Origin: Sporomusa acidovorans
GTDB lineage: Bacteria > Bacillota > Negativicutes > Sporomusales > Sporomusaceae
Assembly: GCF_002257695.2 (NCBI RefSeq)
Contig: NZ_CP155571.1
Strand: one strand, 5' to 3'
Length of the DNA stretch: 64,000 nt
Below are positions 25,197-33,883 of the stretch, piece after piece; the first letter of the stretch is position 1, and each line of letters opens with the position of its first letter. The notes beneath the pieces were generated by a model. That model saw nothing but the letters and a program-made list of their open reading frames with translations. It was not told the DNA's origin and did no database searches. The position numbers were made by a program, and so were the translations under genes.

Positions 25197-26021
25197 TCAA
25201 GTATTTAATGAAAATTTTTGCAAAATAAACAGTTTTTCTGCCGACAACTCTATTGCAGCATTGAGATCAATGTCCGGTTGTACAGTGACTGTCAGTCCTT
25301 CGCCTGCTTTTATCCACCGCACTGTTGTCCGCAAGGGATTGTGTTGATAAAAAAATCTTTGAGGTTTCGTAAGTCTTGCTCGGGTCACACCCTGGAGAAC
25401 ATCGGCCAGACACGCGTCACCTTCCACCATTAACTTAAGATCCGGCGATTGAAGCTGCCCAAACTGTTCTTCCACCAACAGCGCCATTTTAACAGCCAAC
25501 TCCAGCCCCGCGCATCGTTCGCCATGGTGGGCCACCGCTTGTTTGTAGAGCATTGCCTTGCGTGTCTGATATTCACGCGGCGGCATATAGGGAGTGTGCG
25601 GTGAAAATACAATATCTGCTTCAAAGTACGGTTTTATATCCAGTACCAATGTCCCGTCTACAGCATCAAGGTCACGTACATACAGCCGTTCTCCCTCAAT
25701 TCTTTCCAGTTTCACCAGGGTCAAAGCGATTGGATTGGGGCGTGCGGCACTCCGCAGTCCGAATACGCCGCGTTCCGGCAAATCAGGGTTTACTTTTGAC
25801 GGAACAACTCTTAATACCGACCTGTCGGCTTGTCCAAACCAGCTAAGAATCCACAGATGGCTATGCTCGTCAATGCGATACAAAGCCGGTTGATATTCCG
25901 GTTCAATGCGGATAATAGCCTCTGCTCCGCCAAGCGGAACAGCCATTGTGTCATGCAAAATGCTTTCCACATAGCCTATCGGCCGAATGACGCTGCCGTC
26001 GGTTATTGTTAAATCAGCCAC
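25197..26021 (-). CDS. TrmO/TsaA-like domain fused to an FmdE-like domain
   Basis: A 274-residue two-domain protein. Residues about 10-150 are a TrmO (YaeB/TsaA) fold. Its hallmarks are I-G-Y-V-E-S, R-P-N-P-I-A-L-T-L-V and the D-L-D-A-V-D-G-T-L-V-L-D-I-K-P-Y block, which in E. coli TrmO methylates N6-threonylcarbamoyl-adenosine of tRNA. Residues about 165-260 resemble FmdE. H-G-E-R-C-A-G-L-x6-A-L aligns with H-G-H-V-C-P-G-L-x6-A-L of the neighbouring FmdE protein, and E-G-D-A-C-L-A-D with E-S-D-R-C-T-I-D. Its place inside a transport operon suggests that the domain no longer acts on tRNA but on a small ligand or cofactor (inference). Confidence 0.8.
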   Translation of the reverse strand: MADLTITDGSVIRPIGYVESILHDTMAVPLGGAEAIIRIEPEYQPALYRIDEHSHLWILSWFGQADRSVLRVVPSKVNPDLPERGVFGLRSAARPNPIALTLVKLERIEGERLYVRDLDAVDGTLVLDIKPYFEADIVFSPHTPYMPPREYQTRKAMLYKQAVAHHGERCAGLELAVKMALLVEEQFGQLQSPDLKLMVEGDACLADVLQGVTRARLTKPQRFFYQHNPLRTTVRWIKAGEGLTVTVQPDIDLNAAIELSAEKLFILQKFSLNT

Positions 26022-26050
26022 AACTACCTTCTCCTTCTCTGATCACATTG

Positions 26051-27136
26051 TCACTCCCAGCCGCGTTTGGCTTTGGCCAGTAGAAAAACGAAGAAAGGGG
26101 CGCCAAGCAAAGACGTAAGAATTCCTACCTGGATTTCCAGCGATGCGATGCTGCGGCTTAAGTTGTCCATGATTAGCAGAAAAGTTGCACCCGTAACCAC
26201 CGACGCCGGCAGTACTATGGCAAAATTTGCACCGAACAGCATTCTTACCGCATGGGGTATGAGCAGCCCCACCCACTGAATGATACCGCCGATACTGGTG
26301 GCAGCAGCCGCCAGCAGCGTCGCGCACGCCAATACCACCAGACGGGTGCGCCGGACATTCACTCCCAGTGTATGTGCTTCTTCCTCGCCAATACTAAGAA
26401 CATTAATCTGCCAGCGCACAAAGTACAAAATAATCATCGGCAGCAGGATCGGAAGCAGTGACCATACTACATCCTGTTCCTTGATTTTCGACAACCCGCC
26501 CATTAGCCAAAAACTAATTTCCGGCAGGGTATTCATCGGATCAGCCAGATATTTTAATACCGAAACCAGCGCCTGAAAAAACGCCGACACGGCAATTCCG
26601 GCTAGAACCAATGAAATCATTGACTTATTGCCAAACCATGAACCAACAGCAATTGCGGTTAAAACAGCCACCAGGCCAAAAGCGAATGCCGATATTTCGA
26701 CCCATATCCAGGACAAATGCAGGATCATCCCCAGCACCGCACCAAAGGCCGCCCCCCAGGAAGCGCCCAATAAAGACGGCGAAACCAAGGGATTACGAAA
26801 CAGATTCTGATAAGCGGCCCCGGAAACGGCCAGTGCACTCCCCACCAACAAGGCGGCGGCAATACGCGGCAAGCGAATTTTAAACACAATCGTTTCCAAC
26901 GTATCATTCCAGACCTGCGGCAGCGCAACGACTTTCGAACAAAGGATCGCCAGCACAATATCCGGCGAAACCGGATAACGCCCAACGAGAAAAGAAGCGA
27001 AGAAAGCCAAGACAAGCACAGCCAGCATGATGGTTAGCTTTGCCAGATCTTTGCGTATCTGCCGTACCCCTTTATCTTTTTTCAGTAAAACGGCCGGCTT
27101 ATTCACGGTTGGCTGCGCCAAACTGTTATTTCCCAT
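26051..27136 (-). CDS. FecCD/BtuC-type ABC transporter permease
   Basis: A 361-residue inner-membrane permease with about ten helices. It has the family stretches R-L-P-R-I-A-A-A-L-L-V-G, G-A-A-Y-Q-N-L-F-R-N-P-L-V-S-P, and W-V-G-L-L-I-P-H-A-V-R-M near the ATPase contact. An N-terminal extension of about 35 polar residues precedes the first helix. The ATG is preceded by AGGAGG. Works with the ATPase at 22620 and the binding protein at 29931. Confidence 0.93.
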   Translation of the reverse strand: MGNNSLAQPTVNKPAVLLKKDKGVRQIRKDLAKLTIMLAVLVLAFFASFLVGRYPVSPDIVLAILCSKVVALPQVWNDTLETIVFKIRLPRIAAALLVGSALAVSGAAYQNLFRNPLVSPSLLGASWGAAFGAVLGMILHLSWIWVEISAFAFGLVAVLTAIAVGSWFGNKSMISLVLAGIAVSAFFQALVSVLKYLADPMNTLPEISFWLMGGLSKIKEQDVVWSLLPILLPMIILYFVRWQINVLSIGEEEAHTLGVNVRRTRLVVLACATLLAAAATSIGGIIQWVGLLIPHAVRMLFGANFAIVLPASVVTGATFLLIMDNLSRSIASLEIQVGILTSLLGAPFFVFLLAKAKRGWE

Positions 27137-27158
27137 ATAAATCGCCTCCTGTGAGCCC

Positions 27159-27764
27159 CTACCGTACTACCGGCACGGCACAACTGATACAGGCAATTTT
27201 ACCTTCACGCAGTCTTGTCCATGGCTCCATAACCTGTTCACCGCAAAATTCACAGCAAGGCGAATTGTAGATTGGTTCTTTTTCCGGCAAAACAACCGCA
27301 ACCGGTTCCACTTTCAGCAATGTTTCCTCCGGCGCCGTCAAAATCTCGCTGATTCGCTCTTCCCGCGCCTGCTTGTAACGGCGATACTCCTCGTCCGCTA
27401 CTCTGCCGCTCATAACCCTTCGCGTGAGGGCATCGCTTTCCGCCGAGTAATTGTAGGGCAGCTGAATGACCCGTACGGCTTTGCCGCTTTGCCGGCACCC
27501 CACAGTAAAAGCCTGCTTGCCGGTCGTGCGAATGTATAGCTTGCCCTTGCCAATCGTACAGCCAAGCACAATCTGAAAGGGGTCGATTGTGCACCGGTCA
27601 CTTTCCGCAATCGTCACCAAATCCCCCTCTTCCGGGTCCTGATATCCCAGCGCTGCCAGCGCCGCCTTGGCCAAGCGATAGCCTGTGGCCAAACCGGGGC
27701 ATACATGCCCGTGAAACGCAACAACCTTTTGCCAATCGGCCGAATTCATATCCTCCATCTTCAT
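27159..27764 (-). CDS. FmdE-family protein with C-terminal zinc finger
   Basis: A 201-residue cytoplasmic protein. The N-terminal FmdE domain has F-H-G-H-V-C-P-G-L-A-T-G-Y, D-R-C-T-I-D-P-F-Q and G-K-G-K-L-Y-I-R, all positions that bind metal or cofactor in the family. The C terminus is a treble-clef zinc ribbon with C-C-E-F-C and C-I-S-C. FmdE was named for a subunit of molybdenum/tungsten formylmethanofuran dehydrogenase, but bacterial members occur without that enzyme. The ATG at 27764 has AAAGGAGAGGAG upstream. It overlaps nothing and follows the unknown gene by 11 bases. Confidence 0.88.
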   Translation of the reverse strand: MKMEDMNSADWQKVVAFHGHVCPGLATGYRLAKAALAALGYQDPEEGDLVTIAESDRCTIDPFQIVLGCTIGKGKLYIRTTGKQAFTVGCRQSGKAVRVIQLPYNYSAESDALTRRVMSGRVADEEYRRYKQAREERISEILTAPEETLLKVEPVAVVLPEKEPIYNSPCCEFCGEQVMEPWTRLREGKIACISCAVPVVR

Positions 27765-27775
27765 TCTCCTCTCCT

Positions 27776-28897
27776 TTAACGGTGAATAACACCCATGCAT
27801 CCCTGATTAGCCAGATTTCTGGCAAAACATTCAATGGCAATATCCGCGCCTGTCACGGTATGCATAAACATGCTCCGGTTACCCACGGCAATGCTTCTGC
27901 CGCCCGAACGTTCCCCTATCGTACCTGACGGAATTGAGGTCAAATATCCGGAAAACGGATATCCCTTATTTTCATCATCCTCCAGATAAGACCTATAACC
28001 GGGCGGATAAGCAAAGACCTGGTGTCTGCCGGTACTTATGGTTAAATACTGGGCCTCCCCATTTTCGTAAATAAACCATCCTTTGCCGTTGGCGCACGGT
28101 ATATACGGCAACCGGAAATCTTTTATTCCCACACCCTCAATTAAAATAAGCGCGACTTTTTTCCCTTGTAAAGCAGCCTCAATACCGCCACTGATACCCG
28201 TAATCGAGGTTATCTCATCCAAAGTCCGAGATACGGGGATGGAAGCATTATACGCCGGGATCATAACAGGCCGCCGTAATAATGTTGACCGGAAGCAATA
28301 CCCCTCTTTGGCTACTGCCAGCCATTCGGGCAATCGTTCGGCGTCTACCGGTTCCGCACCGAACAGCGACATAAATTCCGTTTTGCCGACAAGCCTTCCG
28401 ACCCCCGGCTGCTCATGAATATACTCAAAATCCCGGCAGCTTACGCCGTAGAGTCCGGCATAGCGTGTCAGCCAGTTGCTGGTAATTGCCAGGCCGTCAA
28501 GTCCGCTCAGATCAATATACTCTTTTACCGGAATCAGATCGCCGGTTCCCACAACCACCGGCAAAAAACCTGATTTTTCCGAGAAACGCGCTGCCTCGGC
28601 AAAAGCCGCGTCAATCAGCCGCGCGCGTTCGGCCTCATCCGGACCCTCAAAGCGTAATGAGTAGTATTGCTGCGCATAAATCAAAAACACAAAATTCGGA
28701 TCATAACGGCTGACTAAGTCAAGGGCCGTATCCGTTACCCACCTGTTGCTATTTTCTGCGGTATCCCCGGGAAACGGATGATCGTGCAGCACTTCTTTGA
28801 CCATCCGGACTTTCGGCGAGTCGTCATTTCGTTTATGACCGGTTTTAAGGTCAAACATATTCTGCCATTCCCGCGCATCAATAATAACTAGACTCAT
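27776..28897 (-). CDS. Uncharacterised 373-residue protein in the uptake operon
   Basis: No family was recognised with confidence. The N-terminal half (R-W-V-T-D-T-A-L-D-L-V-S-R-Y-D-P-N-F-V-F-L) and G-L-D-G-L-A-I-T-S-N-W resemble parts of the alkaline-phosphatase superfamily. The nucleophilic Ser or Thr and the second metal site are not obvious. The C-terminal half has K-K-V-A-L-I-L-I-E-G-V-G and a Gly/Ser-rich segment. No signal peptide or membrane helix, so cytoplasmic. It overlaps the radical SAM stop by four bases (ATGA) with GGAGGG upstream, implying tight co-expression. Confidence 0.8.
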   Translation of the reverse strand: MSLVIIDAREWQNMFDLKTGHKRNDDSPKVRMVKEVLHDHPFPGDTAENSNRWVTDTALDLVSRYDPNFVFLIYAQQYYSLRFEGPDEAERARLIDAAFAEAARFSEKSGFLPVVVGTGDLIPVKEYIDLSGLDGLAITSNWLTRYAGLYGVSCRDFEYIHEQPGVGRLVGKTEFMSLFGAEPVDAERLPEWLAVAKEGYCFRSTLLRRPVMIPAYNASIPVSRTLDEITSITGISGGIEAALQGKKVALILIEGVGIKDFRLPYIPCANGKGWFIYENGEAQYLTISTGRHQVFAYPPGYRSYLEDDENKGYPFSGYLTSIPSGTIGERSGGRSIAVGNRSMFMHTVTGADIAIECFARNLANQGCMGVIHR

Positions 28898-29910
28898 ACC
28901 AACCGGCCCTCCCCGCCGTTCCAGGCAATACGTTCACCGCACAGCTTAATTTCATAACCGCACTCCGAACACGTATTTCCCTTGCAATGATAACGGGCTA
29001 GTTTGTCGCCGCCACAGCCTAAACTAAACCGTTCAATGACCGTGTGCCCGCACTGGGGACACAGGGTATTTACCCACTCGGAACCGACAAAGTTGTGAAA
29101 ATAAACATAGGGCAACAGACGGCGGCTTTTCTCCAGCGCCGCGTTGATTGCCTCAATATTGGGATACTCAGTTTCCTTCATCTTATATTCCGGCAGCAGC
29201 CGGAAAACATGCCACGGGATTTCCCGGTCAGTTTCAGCCAGGAAAACGGCAATTTCATCCAGCTCATGATCATTGACCGACTGAATTACCGGCGTTGTAA
29301 CCTCCACATGGACTAAGGACGCGAGTCTCGCAATATTCCGCAAGACCGGCTTACTGTCGGGAATACCCAGATACTCACGGCAAAAAGCGGGCGCCAATCC
29401 TTTTAAGCTCACATTTACAAAGGAAAATACCGAAGCTAGCAGTTCGGTTGCTTCCACGGTAGTGTAGGCATTCGTAAGGCAGCCCATGGGAATTCCCGCC
29501 TGACGGGCCACTTTGGCTACTTCCAGCAGCGAAGGCAGGGAAACAGCCGGTTCATTAACATTAAAAACAATAGTATGGCACCCGCGTTGGACAGCAAGAC
29601 GTACCAGTTTTTCCGGAGTAAATGCATACATATTATGTTGCAGGACTGCGGGATCTGCCTTGGCGATAAAAGCATTCACACAATATTGGCAGGCCAGGTT
29701 GCAGCCGGCGGAGCCGATTGTCAGGCTTCTACTGCCGGGATAAGCATGATAAAACGGCACCGATTCCACCCGTGAAACAGCATATGTACACCATTTATGC
29801 GGAAAACGCTCCTGAATCACCCCATCTTTCGCAACATACATCCGGCATACGCCAAAACTATCTACTCCCAGTTCACAACGCCATTCACAATAATTACACT
29901 TCAATGCCAA
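28894..29910 (-). CDS. Radical SAM enzyme with N- and C-terminal Cys clusters
   Basis: A 338-residue enzyme related to AmrS and PFL-activase-like proteins. The cluster motif C-N-L-A-C-Q-Y-C (CxxxCxxC) is at about residues 70-77. N-terminal C-N-Y-C-E-W-R-C and a C-terminal set (C-P-Q-C-G, C-x7-C-x3-C-S-E-C-G) indicate a further metal or Fe-S site and a zinc ribbon. The start is TTG at 29910 or the in-frame TTG two codons later, which has better spacing from GAGGG. The product is unknown; candidates are modification of a neighbouring protein or synthesis of a metal-binding cofactor. Confidence 0.85.
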   Translation of the reverse strand: MALKCNYCEWRCELGVDSFGVCRMYVAKDGVIQERFPHKWCTYAVSRVESVPFYHAYPGSRSLTIGSAGCNLACQYCVNAFIAKADPAVLQHNMYAFTPEKLVRLAVQRGCHTIVFNVNEPAVSLPSLLEVAKVARQAGIPMGCLTNAYTTVEATELLASVFSFVNVSLKGLAPAFCREYLGIPDSKPVLRNIARLASLVHVEVTTPVIQSVNDHELDEIAVFLAETDREIPWHVFRLLPEYKMKETEYPNIEAINAALEKSRRLLPYVYFHNFVGSEWVNTLCPQCGHTVIERFSLGCGGDKLARYHCKGNTCSECGYEIKLCGERIAWNGGEGRLV

Positions 29911-29930
29911 TCCCTCTTCCCCGCTACAAT

Positions 29931-31037
29931 CTATTTTCTCCGCGCTCTGGCCGCCAGCTCATCCAACTCTTTTTCAGAAAGCTGGTAATGATAAAACAAG
30001 GCGTAAAACCGTTTAACCTCAGCACGAAAATCAAAAGGGTAGATATCAGGATAAAGCAGATTGGCCACCCATCTGATGCCGATCAAACGGCTGACTGCCG
30101 GCGGCCGGTCAAACCAGTTGAAAGGTCCGGTAGGAATTTCATACACCCGTTTGTCCTGAACCGCTTTGATATGCTGCCAGGCACTGTCACCCATTATGGA
30201 CGGGTAACTGCTGCTTTCTCCGTCACGAAAGTAACCAATTAAGATAACCTCAGGATTCCAGGCTATCACCTGTTCCAGCGACACCGGACTGCGGCCAACG
30301 GCGCCGCTGCTTGGCAGACCGGGATCAGCGACATTTACCCCGCCGACATATTCAATGATCTCGGCATGCCAGGAGCCTCGAGGTTCGGTCTCCAAGCCGC
30401 CGCGCCCCTCGGCGTAGTAGACGGATACCGGTTTACGCTGGGTTGCAAGCGGCTTTTTTTCCGCTACCATGCCGAGGGTCTCCTGGCAGTACGCCGCAAG
30501 TTCAGCCGCCCGCGCCTCACGCTTAAGCACCGTGCCGGCGGCCTCATAGCTTTGTGCCATGTTGGTCATTTGTTTATCAAGAACGACAACCGGTATTTTC
30601 GTCAATTGCTCCAGTTCGTCGGCAAAATTCTTATTGGCCTGATTAATCTCGTCTGCCATCAGAATGATATCCGGCTTCATTTTGATAACTTCTTCCAGAT
30701 TGCCGGTAGACCCGCGATTAATCCAGCCAAGAACCGGCAAATTACGGTAAGCGGGCAAAATATAATCCGACTGATCGGCCCCCATGTGATAACCCCAGCC
30801 GGCCAATAGGTCGGGATCGATTGTATAAAGCAGTACCGCTTCCAGCGGTGACATCGGATATACCTTCTTAATATTTTGCGGAACCACGACCTTACGGCCG
30901 GCCATGTCGGTGATGACCCTGCCGCCATTTGCCGCGACCGCCGACCCGGTTTCCCTATTGCTTTGCTGCCCACAGCCTGTCAAAATAACAAGAATGATGA
31001 CAAGAATTGCAATCCCGGACAACTGTAATTTTTTCAT
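29931..31037 (-). CDS. FecB/BtuF-type substrate-binding lipoprotein
   Basis: A 368-residue periplasmic binding protein for a metal complex. The signal L-V-I-I-L-V-I-L-T-G-C-G-Q gives a clear lipobox (L-T-G-C). The two-lobe fold is seen from V-I-T-D-M-A-G-R-K-V-V-V-P and I-I-L-M-A-D-E-I through W-N-P-E-V-I-L-I. The ATG at 31037 has TTGGAGG upstream; longer starts are rejected. First gene of the 11-gene operon. The binding-lobe Glu residues used to grip permeases are plausible but were not mapped. Confidence 0.92.
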   Translation of the reverse strand: MKKLQLSGIAILVIILVILTGCGQQSNRETGSAVAANGGRVITDMAGRKVVVPQNIKKVYPMSPLEAVLLYTIDPDLLAGWGYHMGADQSDYILPAYRNLPVLGWINRGSTGNLEEVIKMKPDIILMADEINQANKNFADELEQLTKIPVVVLDKQMTNMAQSYEAAGTVLKREARAAELAAYCQETLGMVAEKKPLATQRKPVSVYYAEGRGGLETEPRGSWHAEIIEYVGGVNVADPGLPSSGAVGRSPVSLEQVIAWNPEVILIGYFRDGESSSYPSIMGDSAWQHIKAVQDKRVYEIPTGPFNWFDRPPAVSRLIGIRWVANLLYPDIYPFDFRAEVKRFYALFYHYQLSEKELDELAARARRK

Positions 31038-31118
31038 ACTTTCCTCCAACCCCAAGTCACTATTCGACAATTACGCAATATCAGATCAACTTAACAGGAA
31101 TTTTATTCCTTATAACAC

Positions 31119-31185
31119 ATAATAATATTAAACAAAACATAAATCAATATATTTGTTAGGTTTATTTTGTTTTTGTTTGTTTATT
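31119..31185 (-). promoter_or_regulatory. Promoter and upstream element of the 11-gene uptake operon
   Basis: On the minus strand TTGATT (31142-31147) and TATTAT (31119-31124) are 17 bases apart. Upstream lies a CAAA-rich tract (31148-31185) with the direct repeat CAAACAAAAACAAAATAAAC. The same -35 context (AATATATTGATTTAT versus AATATTGATTTAT) and tract occur at 33884-33958. About 80 bases separate the -10 box from the start codon. Confidence 0.65.
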
Positions 31186-31287
31186 TTAGATAAGAAAGGT
31201 AAAAAAAGTACAAGTAACAGCACTTTCTTATCGCTGTTGCTTGCTATTGTTAATTCAGCCAAACTTGCATAAATAGACAAAAGTAAT

Positions 31288-32040
31288 TTATTTCGCTTTC
31301 ATAGCGACTTTTTGCCCTGCTTTGTATATTTTCTTTCTTTCCAACCCCGCTACGATACGCGTGGCAACATCATTGTCTTTAACAACAAAACTGGATAAAT
31401 CATTGACACCAAACGAAAATAAACTAGGTGCCAAAGGAGTAAACGGCCCCACAATGATTACATAAGCGTCTTTAGCCAACGTCAACATACGGGGTAAGGT
31501 TTTACAAATCAGGCTGACACAACTGATAATAACAAAATCGCTCGCCGGCAGAATATATTCGGCCGCCGCTTCCGGATAATCCCCCTCCTCGGGTTCACGT
31601 TCAATAATCGCAACATCACATACCGGTTGAAACAATTGCTCAATATAGGGAAAATGCCCCAAAATAGCAACCTTTTTGTTTTTTATCTCATTTTGATAGG
31701 CAATAAACGGGTCATTCAGGCGATCTTCACTATAAAGACTATCCGTCAAAACGATTCCATTCTTCACCGCTGTTTCCGGGGAATTATACCAAGTATTTAT
31801 CGCGGCCATGCCAACCGATGCCTCAACAAAATTCCAGGATTTAATACATTCCGCCAGTTTTTTGAGCGGCATACCGAGCGACTTTTTCATCGTTTCGGGC
31901 AGACTATCTCCCGGAACGATGTGGCTAAAACCGCATCCCCGGCCGCTCCGGATGAGCGCGGCATAAGTGCCGCAGAGAAATTCATCAACAAGACACTCCT
32001 CTGGAATCCCTTCAATCAAGGCATCATATAATTCCCACAT
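31288..32040 (-). CDS. DUF4213/DUF364 putative heavy-metal-binding protein
   Basis: A 250-residue cytoplasmic protein. An N-terminal enolase-like region (W-E-L-Y-D-A-L-I-E-G-I-P) is followed by a Rossmann-like DUF364 domain (K-V-A-I-L-G-H-F-P-Y, V-I-I-S-C-V-S-L-I, V-G-P-F-T-P-L-A-P). The family is predicted to chelate heavy metals but has no settled function. GAGGAG precedes the ATG. Third gene after the GTPase and ATPase. Confidence 0.83.
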   Translation of the reverse strand: MWELYDALIEGIPEECLVDEFLCGTYAALIRSGRGCGFSHIVPGDSLPETMKKSLGMPLKKLAECIKSWNFVEASVGMAAINTWYNSPETAVKNGIVLTDSLYSEDRLNDPFIAYQNEIKNKKVAILGHFPYIEQLFQPVCDVAIIEREPEEGDYPEAAAEYILPASDFVIISCVSLICKTLPRMLTLAKDAYVIIVGPFTPLAPSLFSFGVNDLSSFVVKDNDVATRIVAGLERKKIYKAGQKVAMKAK

Positions 32041-32092
32041 ATCTTTATCTCCTCATTTCTTGTTAGAGATTCATTTCATTCAACACAGCCTG

Positions 32093-33121
32093 CTATGAAC
32101 AGCTAATTTTTAAGGGGCGAACTCTTTCGCCACGCCTTAATTGCTGCCTGATTTCCAGCATGAGCGCATCTAGTTTTTCAATGTCGCTCAGACTTTCTAT
32201 TTCTTCCGCCGAAGTTTCCATAACTTTATGGATGCCGCCGTTTTTTATCACAATACGCTTATCGGCACTTAAGGCAAGCAAGGGATCGTGGGTAGAAATT
32301 AATACAATTTTTTCATTTTCGGTCAACAAGCTAATCGCCTGTTTTCTGTCAATGCCCGCATTTTCAATTTCATCTATCAAAACGATCGGCGACGCACTCA
32401 TATAAGCCGTGTCGGCAATCATCAAAGCACGGGATTGCCCGCCCGAAAGCTGGGTCACCTTTGTATCCAGCGTGAATTTTTCACCAGCCAGTTCATTGGC
32501 GCAGACAAAACAGCGTTCAACCACCTGGTCGGCATTTTCGCACAGACGGCTTTTCGCATGCATCGCCAGAAAATCGGCAACATTTAAATCCATAACAAAA
32601 TTCATATTCTGCGACAGCTGCGCCACCAATTTATTGCCGATATCAAACCGTTCCTCATCACTTAACAGGTGCTCATTAATCAATATTTGGCGTTTGGTCG
32701 GCGTATCCCCCTGAGCCAGGCATTCGATATCAGCCAATAACCGGCTTTTCCCCGAACCCGTAGGACCGACAATGCTAACAACCTCGCCGGCGGTCATCGT
32801 AAGCTTCACATCTTCCGGCTGACCCTCTTTATTTCTACCGCCGATAATAGTTATCGTCTGCACCTTTTCCCGTTCTTCCTGATTATCTACCAGAGTTGCC
32901 ATAAATTTTGCCAGCTCCGCCGTTAGACTGAAGCTATCGAGTCCAAACTCCGCCAATTGCTCCGGCATCATTTTTTCCAGCGCGTGAGCCACGGTGAGGT
33001 TTTGTTGCAATTCCTGCAAATTATAATTAATAAAAAAATCTTGCACCACCGGATAATCCGCAATGATTTCGGCAATCGTCCTCGTTGCAACGATTTCGCT
33101 GATTTTCACATTCTGTGTCAC
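32093..33121 (-). CDS. ABC-type ATPase with N-terminal DUF1858-like domain
   Basis: A 342-residue protein. The first 75 residues (I-S-E-I-V-A-T-R-T-I-A-E-I-I-A-D-Y-P and F-F-I-N-Y-N-L) resemble the DUF1858/ScdA_N helical domain found near iron-sulfur repair and hybrid-cluster proteins. The rest is an ABC ATPase: Walker A G-P-T-G-S-G-K-S, signature L-S-G-G-Q-S, Walker B I-V-L-I-D-E, switch S-T-H-D. There is no permease next to it, so it may be a soluble maturase ATPase rather than a transporter part. GTG start four bases after the GTPase stop. Confidence 0.8.
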   Translation of the reverse strand: MTQNVKISEIVATRTIAEIIADYPVVQDFFINYNLQELQQNLTVAHALEKMMPEQLAEFGLDSFSLTAELAKFMATLVDNQEEREKVQTITIIGGRNKEGQPEDVKLTMTAGEVVSIVGPTGSGKSRLLADIECLAQGDTPTKRQILINEHLLSDEERFDIGNKLVAQLSQNMNFVMDLNVADFLAMHAKSRLCENADQVVERCFVCANELAGEKFTLDTKVTQLSGGQSRALMIADTAYMSASPIVLIDEIENAGIDRKQAISLLTENEKIVLISTHDPLLALSADKRIVIKNGGIHKVMETSAEEIESLSDIEKLDALMLEIRQQLRRGERVRPLKISCS

Positions 33122-33125
33122 AGTC

Positions 33126-33812
33126 TCACCTGAATTCCATTTTTTTCAGCATTCCCATTTGGTAAGTTTCGCCGATTCGCGTTTCCCCCGTACAATAAGC
33201 ACATACCGAGGCAGGCATCGGGAAACGCAGGCGGCGGTTTCTTAAAGTAGCAATATCTGCGGCATTCATAACATATTTGCTCAGCATAAACGCGCCTTGA
33301 CCGGTAATACCGTTGACAAACAAAATTTTAGCACCGGGATTTACCTGCCGGACATTAAACATAAACACTTCCCGCTCAGCCTGCGAAACAATATCCCCTT
33401 TGGTAATCAGAACAATGTCGGCCAGTTTTAGCATCGGACCTATTTTACGCGGCGTATTAACTCCGGATAAATTGTCAATGACGCAAACAGCGAGGACCCC
33501 CTGAATATGCGGCGAACAGCGATTGCACAAACCGGCGCTTTCGCTGATCAGTATATCCAGACCGGCGTTTCGCCCCCATTCCACGGCATCTTCAATATTG
33601 CTGATAAAGAAATGATCCGGACAAAACTTTCCCGAAAATCCAACCTGGACTTTTACCCCGTATTCCTGATAGCTCACCTGATCAAACGAAGTCAGACAGT
33701 CAAATTTTATTACTCCGGTCTCTTGCTTATTCTCTCGCAGACAATCAATCAGTCTGAGAATTACCGAAGTCTTTCCCGACGAAGGCGCACCCGATACCGT
33801 AATAAGTCTCAT
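33126..33812 (-). CDS. G3E-type P-loop GTPase with two CxxC motifs
   Basis: A 228-residue protein of the HypB/UreG/CobW class, which insert metals into enzymes. Walker A is G-A-P-S-S-G-K-T-S at the N terminus, Walker B-like L-I-S-E-S-A-G, and the base-specificity motif I-T-K-G-D replaces N-K-x-D. Two Cys pairs, C-N-R-C (about residue 97) and C-A-Y-C-T-G-E (near the C terminus), are likely metal or Fe-S ligands. ATG preceded by TTGGAGG. Leads the operon continuing into the ATPase and DUF364 genes. Confidence 0.83.
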   Translation of the reverse strand: MRLITVSGAPSSGKTSVILRLIDCLRENKQETGVIKFDCLTSFDQVSYQEYGVKVQVGFSGKFCPDHFFISNIEDAVEWGRNAGLDILISESAGLCNRCSPHIQGVLAVCVIDNLSGVNTPRKIGPMLKLADIVLITKGDIVSQAEREVFMFNVRQVNPGAKILFVNGITGQGAFMLSKYVMNAADIATLRNRRLRFPMPASVCAYCTGETRIGETYQMGMLKKMEFR

Positions 33813-33883
33813 AAATTTCCTCCAAAAAGCATATAGTTATTCCAGCGAAGCCTTACGCGAGGAATTTTCTTCCTTTACAAAAC

